Position numbers and translations under genes: made by a program
Origin: an uncultured bacterium
GTDB lineage: Bacteria > Verrucomicrobiota > Kiritimatiellia > RFP12 > UBA1067
Assembly: GCA_902802945.1 (NCBI GenBank)
Contig: CADCOC010000046.1
Coordinates: forward strand, 1 to 60,321
Reading direction: 5' to 3'
Length of the DNA: 60,321 nucleotides
Shown here: piece by piece, positions 24,327-31,060 of the stretch
How the letters are laid out: the number at the start of each line of letters is the position of its first letter
Position numbering within the stretch: position 1 is the stretch's first letter
The notes under the pieces: model-generated
Seen by the model: the letters and a program-made list of their open reading frames with translations, nothing else
The model's database searches: none
Told to the model about the DNA's origin: nothing

Positions 24327-24352
24327 GCGCATCGTTTAATTTTACGATGCGC
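24327..24352 (+). promoter_or_regulatory. Hairpin overlapping the GspF start codon
   Basis: Arms GCGCATCGT (24327-24335) and ACGATGCGC (24344-24352) flank an AT-only 8-nt loop. The ATG at 24347 is inside the right arm. In a transcript starting upstream, the start codon would be sequestered. TTTAAT in the loop lies 6 nt before the ATG, so a leaderless start avoiding the hairpin is the alternative. Confidence 0.5.
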
Positions 24353-25558
24353 TTTGAGGTGACAGCAAAGGACACAGGAGGTGTCAGGCGGACGTTTTCG
24401 CGGGAAGCGGAGACGCGCGAGGCGCTTATATCCCAGCTCCGCTCCGAGGGATTGCTGGTACTCGACGTGCATGAAGAGGCCATGGCGCGCGAGCTGCCCC
24501 CCTTCTGGCACCTTTCGTGGCTGAAACCCGTGACGGGTTTCGACATCGAGATGGGCCTTCGCCAGCTCGCGTCTATGCTGCGCAGCGGCGTCACCCTGCT
24601 CAAGGGCCTCGCGACCGTACAGGACCAGGCGTTCTCCCCGCGCGCGAAGAGAACTTGGATGCGCGTAAAGGAACATGTGTTTCAGGGCGGCTCGTTCGCG
24701 GAGGCGCTCGGCGAGCAGCCGAAGCGGTTCGGTGAAATCGTCGTGCGGTTAGCGGAAGTGGGCGAGAAGTCCGGCGAGCTGGAACATGCCGTCACGCGCG
24801 CGGCGGACCAGATGGAGGCGCGGCGCAACCTGCGGAGCGCCGTCGTAAACGCACTTCTCTATCCGGTCCTGGCGGTGTTGATGGCCACGGCCGTGAGCGT
24901 GTACCTGGTGGTGGCCGTGATCCCGAAGATAGCGGAGTTCCTCCAGGCCGGTGGCGCGGAACTTCCGTCGCTCACGCAGTCGCTGATGGATTTCTCTGCG
25001 TGGGTGAACGTGAACGGCCTTGCGATACTGGCCTGCATCGGAGGCGCCGTGGCGGTGTGGTGCGTGGTTCGCATGCACGAGGGCGGACGCGAACTTGAGG
25101 ACGTGATGCTGCTGAAGATTCCGATAACGGGACGCATCCTGCGCCTTTCCGGCACCGCGCTTCTCGCACGGTCGCTGCAGATCATGCTGGAGTCCGGAGT
25201 GCCGCTTCTCGACGCGCTCGCGACCGGTGCCCGCCTGATGTCAAACCGCCGGTTCCGCCGGCGCACCGCAGCCGCGCACGACGGGGTGTTGCGCGGCCTC
25301 CCGCTCTCCGAATCGCTCGCGCCCGCCACTGAGTTCATGCCCATGCTCGCGCGCATGGCGGCTGTCGGCGAGGTGAGCGGCTCGCTGCCAGAGGCATTCG
25401 GCGAGACGGCGCGTTTCCACGAGATGCTCCTCGCGCTCGCCGTTAAGCGCTTCGGCATGCTCATCGAGCCGGTCATGATCGTAATCACCGGCAGCATCGT
25501 CGGTTTCGTGTACATCGCGTTCTTCATGGCGCTCTTCGCCATCGCTGGAACAAACTGA
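24347..25558 (+). CDS. Type II secretion / type IV pilus inner-membrane platform protein (GspF/PilC)
   Basis: 403 residues. Two repeats of the T2SSF cytoplasmic domain (GLRQLASMLRSGVTLLKGL near 67; ARSLQIMLESGVPLLDAL near 275) are each followed by helical segments. There are three transmembrane helices: about 165-190, 220-245 and a C-terminal FVYIAFFMALFAIAG. It is the platform that couples the assembly ATPase to pseudopilin addition. No GspE/PilB ATPase or prepilin peptidase gene is in the window, so these must be encoded elsewhere. No Shine-Dalgarno precedes the ATG, which lies in a hairpin. The secretin gene follows directly. Confidence 0.92.
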   Translation: MRFEVTAKDTGGVRRTFSREAETREALISQLRSEGLLVLDVHEEAMARELPPFWHLSWLKPVTGFDIEMGLRQLASMLRSGVTLLKGLATVQDQAFSPRAKRTWMRVKEHVFQGGSFAEALGEQPKRFGEIVVRLAEVGEKSGELEHAVTRAADQMEARRNLRSAVVNALLYPVLAVLMATAVSVYLVVAVIPKIAEFLQAGGAELPSLTQSLMDFSAWVNVNGLAILACIGGAVAVWCVVRMHEGGRELEDVMLLKIPITGRILRLSGTALLARSLQIMLESGVPLLDALATGARLMSNRRFRRRTAAAHDGVLRGLPLSESLAPATEFMPMLARMAAVGEVSGSLPEAFGETARFHEMLLALAVKRFGMLIEPVMIVITGSIVGFVYIAFFMALFAIAGTN

Positions 25559-25568
25559 GGAAATGAAA

Positions 25569-27704
25569 ATGGCAACGTTCACATCGCACGCATCATATCT
25601 CGCGTCCCTCATCCTGCTCGCCGCGTCGCCGGCGTTCGCAGCGCCTGACCCGACAGTGGCCGCAGACGCCATGGCGGACGCGCTGCGGCAGCGTCTCACG
25701 GAGGCGGACGACATGCGCCTGCACGCGCTCATAGTGGGTCCGGCAGGAGAGGGCGTGGCGCTGGTCGGACCCAACGCGGAGCGCGCGACGGCCGTGCGGC
25801 GCGGCAGCAGGCTCGCTCAGACCGTGGACGGACTGAAGGTGGACGTGTCCATCAAGGCCGTCACGCCGCTGGGTGTGGAGCTGGCCACGTCCGGCGGACG
25901 CTCGGGCGTATTTCTGCCCGGCTCGTTCACGCCGCTTGCAACGCCCACCAATCCGCCTCCAGAATTCCTCTCCTACCTCGAAAGCGAGAAGGTGCCGATC
26001 GGCGGCCTGATGCGCCTCGTATCCGACCAGGCGGGCGTCAACATATCCGTCTCAGACGCCGCGTCGAAGAAGACCGTGTCGATCTTCCTGCGCAACGTCA
26101 CCGCCGACGCCACCGTGGAGGAGATCTGCCGCGCAACGGGACTCTGGTTCCGCCGCGAGCCGAACGGCAGCGTGATACGCATCATGACGATGGATGAGTA
26201 TTCCGACAACCTCAACACCTTCCGCGAGGAATCCACCGAGATGTTCACGCTCCTCTATCCGAACGTCATCGAGGTGGCGAGCGTCATCTACGGACTCTAC
26301 CCCGACCGCACCCTCATCTCGCTCGGCGAGGAGGAGTTCGACGAGGACGACGAATACGACCTCTCGCGCCGCTTCCGCCGTTTCCGCGTGCTGGACGACA
26401 ACGGCGGCTCGCAGTTCATGTCGCTCGAGGCCCCGCAGACGACCAGCACCGGCTCGCGCTCTGGCAGCGGGAACTTCTCCTTCTCGCGCGGCGGCGCCAC
26501 CTCGCGCCTCACGCAGTGGGACCAGCTGCGCCAGCGCAACCGACAGCGCAACAGGCTCGGCGGCGACCAGCTCCCGCTCGGCGCCGACGACGCCCGCCTC
26601 ATGGAGGGTGCCTACCGCAACGGCAACACGAACCTGCTCGACAGCGTGCGCGCCCAGGCCACATCCGCCACGGCAAACATCTTCGTATCGCTCTCCCGCA
26701 AGAACAACATGCTCGTTGTCCGCACGAGCGACGTGCGTGTTATGGACGAAATCCGCGGCCTCGTGAAGAAGCTCGACGTTCCCACGCCGATGGTGCTCAT
26801 GGAGGTAAAGGTGCTGGAAATCGACGTGGACGACAACTACGAGGCAACGTTCAAGTATTCCTTCAACCGGGGCACGCACGTGGTCGGACACAACGGCGGT
26901 ACGTCCGACGCCGCAAACATCTTCGCCGACGTCCTCCAGGCAAGCCAGGCCTCATACGACCCCACATTCACGTTCAGGGTCATCGCCGACAACATCTCCG
27001 CACAGATCCAGCTCCTGCAACAGGACGGCAAGGTCAGGACGCTTGCCACTCCCACGCTGCTCGTCGCGAACAACGAGGTGTCGCGTATCTTCAGCGGAAA
27101 GGAATACCCGCTCGTCAGCGGCTGGACGCGAGGAGACACTGTCGTTTCCGACAGCGGCATCGTACAGGGGAACATGACCGTACAGATCACGAAGGAGGAC
27201 GTTGGAACGATGCTCCTCATCACGCCCAACATCAACGCGGACAAGACCGTGACGCTCCGCCTCCTTCAGGAGAACAGCGAGGTGAGCCCAGCGAAAGTGG
27301 ACATCCCGGTGGATGGCGGCACCGGTGCGTCAAAGGCCATCGAGTACGTCGAGTCACGTTCGCTCGCCGGTACGTTCGTTGCGAAGGACGGCATGACGAT
27401 CATGGCAGGCGGGCTCGTGAAGGAGACTGAAGGCGAAACCTACTGGCGCACGCCCGTTCTTGGTTCAATTCCCCTTCTCGGATGGCTCTTCCGCGGTACG
27501 GAGAAGGTCAAGAAGCGCACGGAACTCATCGTCCTCATCAAACCGCACGTCATCCTCACGCCGATGGAGGGCGGCAAGATTTCCTCCGAGCTGATGAAGG
27601 CGCTCTCCGCCCATCCGGCCGCAGACGGGCGCGATTCCATGGGCGTCCATAAGCCCGTCAAAGAACACAACGTCACCAACGACGTCAAAAACATGACGAA
27701 GTGA
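25569..27704 (+). CDS. Type II secretion system secretin (GspD-like)
   Basis: 711 residues. ATG 25569 has GAGG 8 nt upstream; the ATG at 25563 is too close to it. A signal peptide (about 1-24) is followed by an unusual N-terminal region, then a secretin/TonB short N-domain (LMRLVSDQAGVNISVSD). A second N-domain contains FTLLYPNVIEVASVIYGLYP. A Ser/Gly/Arg/Gln-rich linker (about 275-340) separates these from an N3-like domain (VSLSRKNNMLVVRTSDVRV) and the secretin core. The core ends SIPLLGWLFRGTEKVKKRTE plus LIVLIKPHVI. It would form the outer-membrane channel. A pilotin or GspC partner is not adjacent. Confidence 0.92.
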   Translation: MATFTSHASYLASLILLAASPAFAAPDPTVAADAMADALRQRLTEADDMRLHALIVGPAGEGVALVGPNAERATAVRRGSRLAQTVDGLKVDVSIKAVTPLGVELATSGGRSGVFLPGSFTPLATPTNPPPEFLSYLESEKVPIGGLMRLVSDQAGVNISVSDAASKKTVSIFLRNVTADATVEEICRATGLWFRREPNGSVIRIMTMDEYSDNLNTFREESTEMFTLLYPNVIEVASVIYGLYPDRTLISLGEEEFDEDDEYDLSRRFRRFRVLDDNGGSQFMSLEAPQTTSTGSRSGSGNFSFSRGGATSRLTQWDQLRQRNRQRNRLGGDQLPLGADDARLMEGAYRNGNTNLLDSVRAQATSATANIFVSLSRKNNMLVVRTSDVRVMDEIRGLVKKLDVPTPMVLMEVKVLEIDVDDNYEATFKYSFNRGTHVVGHNGGTSDAANIFADVLQASQASYDPTFTFRVIADNISAQIQLLQQDGKVRTLATPTLLVANNEVSRIFSGKEYPLVSGWTRGDTVVSDSGIVQGNMTVQITKEDVGTMLLITPNINADKTVTLRLLQENSEVSPAKVDIPVDGGTGASKAIEYVESRSLAGTFVAKDGMTIMAGGLVKETEGETYWRTPVLGSIPLLGWLFRGTEKVKKRTELIVLIKPHVILTPMEGGKISSELMKALSAHPAADGRDSMGVHKPVKEHNVTNDVKNMTK

Positions 27705-27751
27705 AAACCCTACCTCAGTTTTTAGTGTGAACCCTCAGTCGCGACAAATCG

Positions 27752-27757
27752 TTTAAT
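27752..27757 (+). promoter_or_regulatory. Possible -10 upstream of the first pseudopilin gene
   Basis: TTTAAT in the context AATCGTTTAATCA recurs almost exactly before gspF (CATCGTTTAATTT). It could be a weak internal promoter or a shared element. AAGGA precedes the ATG at 27790. Confidence 0.3.
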
Positions 27758-27789
27758 CAAGTAATGAGAGAAACTAAGGAATCAAAAGT

Positions 27790-28773
27790 ATGAAAAAAGC
27801 ATTCACGTTAATCGAACTGCTCATGGTGATCGCGTTGATCGCCATCGTCTCCACACTGGCCGTGAGCAAGCTCGGCGGCGTGCGCGAAGTATCCGCGCGC
27901 AAGGTGTCGCTCGCCAACCAGAAGGCCGTGGAACGTGCGGTTGAGGCATACCTCGTAAACGGCGGACGTCTGAACAGGCTAGACTCGCTCCTCTACGCGG
28001 GCGACGGCGGTGCCCCGCTCACAGGCGGCACCGAGGGTGACTTCGACTTCACCGCCGTCTCAACGGCGGAGTCCCACAACGGACTCTACCTCGGGCCGAG
28101 CGACGACGAGTCCGCGCGTATCGAGCAGAACAGCGGCATCACGCCCGACCTTCAAAAGATTCTCTGCCTCTACACGCTCAACCGTGCGCAGGCAGAGGCC
28201 CTGAACACGCGCCTCGGGCTCCGGCACGTAATGGCGGCAACCGCCTACGCGGACGCAGCGCAGACGGCGTTTCCGAGCCTGCACTACGACAAGGACCGCG
28301 CCTACGGCGACGGCACGGTACCCAACGCCTCTGACGGCCTCGACCCGAACGCATCGTTCTGCGTGGCCACACTCGTGACGAATTCCATGCGCTTTGTGGT
28401 CATCAACCCGATGACAGACCTTGGCCGCACCGTTTACCAGGCCTGCGGACAGGAGCTGATGAACACAAAGAGCTGGGGCGAGACCTACACCGAGAGCGAG
28501 GTCCGCGCAGAGGTGGCGGCGAAAGGCGGTCCGCTGCTAGCGTTCGGTCTCGGCGACGCCGCGTCCATCATCGGCAAGTCGGACGCCGGACTTGAAGACG
28601 CGCCGTACGCGACATTTGTCCAGAAGCGCTACTACTCGCGTTACATCCTCCTCTTCCGTCTCAAGACGATTGGAGCAGGCTCCGTCTCGCAGGTTATCCC
28701 CGAATTCGCGGGCGTGATAGACTGCGAAGGCAACACCGTGCGTGCAGCCCAGCACGTCATCAAGCGTATGTAA
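27790..28773 (+). CDS. Large type II pseudopilin, paralogue 1
   Basis: 327 residues, about twice the length of a normal GspG. The prepilin signal MKKA/FTLIELLMVIALIAIV predicts cleavage before Phe5. A long N-terminal helix is followed by a large variable globular domain. The C-terminal third shares a pattern with the next gene: AFGLG, DAP, YSRYILLFRLKT, and FAGVID-x-x-GNT. This conserved tail is not a feature of classical pseudopilins that I know. Two cysteines (CVATLVTNS and ACGQEL regions) may pair. It lies 85 nt after the secretin gene and likely belongs to the same unit. Confidence 0.88.
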   Translation: MKKAFTLIELLMVIALIAIVSTLAVSKLGGVREVSARKVSLANQKAVERAVEAYLVNGGRLNRLDSLLYAGDGGAPLTGGTEGDFDFTAVSTAESHNGLYLGPSDDESARIEQNSGITPDLQKILCLYTLNRAQAEALNTRLGLRHVMAATAYADAAQTAFPSLHYDKDRAYGDGTVPNASDGLDPNASFCVATLVTNSMRFVVINPMTDLGRTVYQACGQELMNTKSWGETYTESEVRAEVAAKGGPLLAFGLGDAASIIGKSDAGLEDAPYATFVQKRYYSRYILLFRLKTIGAGSVSQVIPEFAGVIDCEGNTVRAAQHVIKRM

Positions 28774-28810
28774 AACCAGAGCACCACGCGCAAAATAAAG
28801 GAACCATACA

Positions 28811-29884
28811 ATGAAAAAAAGATCAAAGTCTGGCTTCACGCTTATTGAGCTGATTCTCGTCGTGGCCATCATCGCGATCATCTCTGTGATCGCCATCGGC
28901 AAGTTCACGGATCTCCGGAAGACATCGGCAAGGCGGACGAACGTCGCGAACATCAAGAACATCACGCGCACGATCAACACCGAGATCGCGCGGCTTGAGG
29001 GCGACTCGCAAAAGGGAATGTTCGCGTACGCGGAATCGCTCATCGACTCCGCCATGGGCGGCGGCGATCCGCGTGGCGCGGAGGGTACGTACTACGTACG
29101 GGACTCGTGGTACGACGCGGGCGGCGGCGTGATCCCCGGCATCTACTGCGGGATCAAGACAACCACGACCGTCAACAACGCGGCAGGCGTGGGAACGGGC
29201 GCAATCGCCGCGATCGCGGACGCACACGAGCAGAACGTGGGTCTGGAGGCGCTGGCAAATGCGACAACATCGCGCGGAACAACTACTCCGGCAAAACTAT
29301 GCATCTACTACCTCACCGAGAGCGATGTCGCCGCGCTCAAGGAAGCGGGCGTGAGCATCGTCTCGCGCCACAACTACTCTAACGGGCAGGCAACGCAAGT
29401 CCTCAACTGGAACGCCAGCACCTACTACACGCAGATGGGACTCCACTCGACGGGCGGCGGCCCTGGCCACAGGGCGGACCTTTCCGCATGCTATCCCGTG
29501 GTCCTCACGAACGGCTCAGCCGTGGCGGTGCTTAACCCTGCAGCTTGCGAGACGATCTACCGCGACCTCGGGCTGGACTATGCCTCCACGTACAACGTGG
29601 ACGGACTTGACCCGAACGACCCCTCCACGTACTATTCGAAGGGCATCTGCTGCAAGCTGTATGCGTTCGGACTCGGACGCGACTGCGAAACGACGACGAA
29701 GTTCTTCGAGAACGCACCGCGCTGCCCGACGCTCGACAAGACGCATTACCGCAACTACATCCTGCTCTTCAAGCAGAACACCGGTCTCGGCAACAGCGGC
29801 TCCGGCATTTCGTTCGCCGGCGTCATCGACCCTGCCGGCAACACCGCAAAGCAGGCGCAGTACGAAGCAGACTGGGCTTCTTGA
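28811..29884 (+). CDS. Large type II pseudopilin, paralogue 2
   Basis: 357 residues. The leader MKKRSKSG/FTLIELILVVAIIAII is a classical class III prepilin signal cleaved after Gly. The downstream part matches paralogue 1 in several blocks: VVLTNGSAVAVLNPA (versus LVTNSMRFVVINPM), YAFGLG, NAP, YRNYILLFKQNTG, and FAGVIDPAGNT near the end. AAAGGA precedes the ATG. The last 62 nt overlap, tail to tail, the 3' end of uxuA on the other strand. The protein would be part of a pseudopilus; its size suggests it is a surface-exposed or tip subunit. Confidence 0.88.
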   Translation: MKKRSKSGFTLIELILVVAIIAIISVIAIGKFTDLRKTSARRTNVANIKNITRTINTEIARLEGDSQKGMFAYAESLIDSAMGGGDPRGAEGTYYVRDSWYDAGGGVIPGIYCGIKTTTTVNNAAGVGTGAIAAIADAHEQNVGLEALANATTSRGTTTPAKLCIYYLTESDVAALKEAGVSIVSRHNYSNGQATQVLNWNASTYYTQMGLHSTGGGPGHRADLSACYPVVLTNGSAVAVLNPAACETIYRDLGLDYASTYNVDGLDPNDPSTYYSKGICCKLYAFGLGRDCETTTKFFENAPRCPTLDKTHYRNYILLFKQNTGLGNSGSGISFAGVIDPAGNTAKQAQYEADWAS

Positions 29885-31040
29885 GCAAGTACTTGAGCCC
29901 GGCCTCAAGTCCGCGCAGCTCGGAAATGCCGATCAGACGTCCGCCATACGAATAGCCGTAGTAGCACGTACGGCCTTTGTCGATGTCGAGCATGCGCCCA
30001 TGGTCGGGACGCAGGACAATCTCCTTGCCGCGCCGCCGCTCTTCCTTCAGGAGCTCGAGCATCAGCGCGGGCATGTCCGTGTTGCCGAACAGGTGCGAAT
30101 CGCTTTCGCGGAACACGCCCGGTTCGGAATGGATCAGGTTGCGGAAGTGGCAGAAGTGAATGCGGTCGTGGAACTCGCGGAAGATCTTCACGGCGTCGTT
30201 CTTCAGGTTCGCGCCAAGAGAACCCGTGCAGAGCGTCACGCCCACATGCAGCGACGGGCACGCCCGCGCCATCGCGCGGATATCTGCCGCAGAGGACAGA
30301 ATCCGCGGCAACCCCAAGATCGGGAACGGCGGATCGTCGGGATGGATCGCCATGTCGATGCCCGTCTCCTCCAGAACGGGCGTGATTTCATTGAGGAAGT
30401 CGTAGAGGTGCTGCTTGAGCGTGGTGCCGCCGATGCCGGCGTATTCCGCCAGCTCGTGGCGCAGCCCATCGGGCGTTGCGTCGTCCGTAGTGCCGGGCAG
30501 TCCTAGAAGAAGCGCGTGCGTGATGCGCTTCCGGTCTTTTGCGGACGCTTTCGCCCACACCTTTTTCGCCCGCGCGCGGGTTGCGGCATCGTAGTCCTTC
30601 TCCAGCCCCGGACGCTTCAGCACGAACATCTCGAACGCGCAAACCTCGTACTGGTCGTAGGCGAGCGTGACAGAGCCGTCTGGCAGAACCACGTGAAGGT
30701 CCGTCCGCGCCCAATCATGCACCGGCATGAAGTTGTAGCACACCACCTTCACGCCGCACTTCGCGAGATTACGGAGGTTCTTCTTGTAGTTCTCCACGTA
30801 CTTTCGCCAGTTGCCCGTGCGCTTTTTGACATCCTCGTGTACGGGCACGGACTCCACCACGCTCCATGTCATGCCGTTGTCGCGGCACGCCTTCGCCGTT
30901 TCGCGGATGCGCGCCAGCGGCCACACCGCGCCTACAGGTTGCTCGTAGAGCGACGTTACCACATCCGTCACGCCCGCCTGGCGGATTTCCTGAAGGGATA
31001 TCGCGTCAGACGGACCGAACCATCTCCACCCTGCTTTCAT
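29823..31040 (-). CDS. uxuA: Mannonate dehydratase
   Basis: 405 residues. GWRWFGPSDAISLQEIRQAG, VVESVPVHEDVKKRTG, CYNFMPVHDWARTDL and AIHPDDPPFPILGLPRI are UxuA hallmarks, including the metal ligands His/Asp/Cys near VTLCTGSLG and FCHFRN. It dehydrates D-mannonate to 2-keto-3-deoxygluconate in glucuronate catabolism, with Fe2+/Mn2+. AAGGAGG precedes ATG 31040. It is the last gene of the minus-strand sugar operon, 20 nt after the rhamnosidase. The last dozen residues overlap the pseudopilin gene and are not family-like. Confidence 0.93.
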   Translation of the reverse strand: MKAGWRWFGPSDAISLQEIRQAGVTDVVTSLYEQPVGAVWPLARIRETAKACRDNGMTWSVVESVPVHEDVKKRTGNWRKYVENYKKNLRNLAKCGVKVVCYNFMPVHDWARTDLHVVLPDGSVTLAYDQYEVCAFEMFVLKRPGLEKDYDAATRARAKKVWAKASAKDRKRITHALLLGLPGTTDDATPDGLRHELAEYAGIGGTTLKQHLYDFLNEITPVLEETGIDMAIHPDDPPFPILGLPRILSSAADIRAMARACPSLHVGVTLCTGSLGANLKNDAVKIFREFHDRIHFCHFRNLIHSEPGVFRESDSHLFGNTDMPALMLELLKEERRRGKEIVLRPDHGRMLDIDKGRTCYYGYSYGGRLIGISELRGLEAGLKYLLKKPSLLRTAPALRCCRQGR

Positions 31041-31060
31041 CGATGCTGCCTCCTTGATAA

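Noticed and set aside
24523..24541. Perfect palindrome GAAACCCGT-G-ACGGGTTTC in gspF
   Set aside because: It encodes normal-looking GspF residues (KPVTGF) and is not repeated, so chance is likely.
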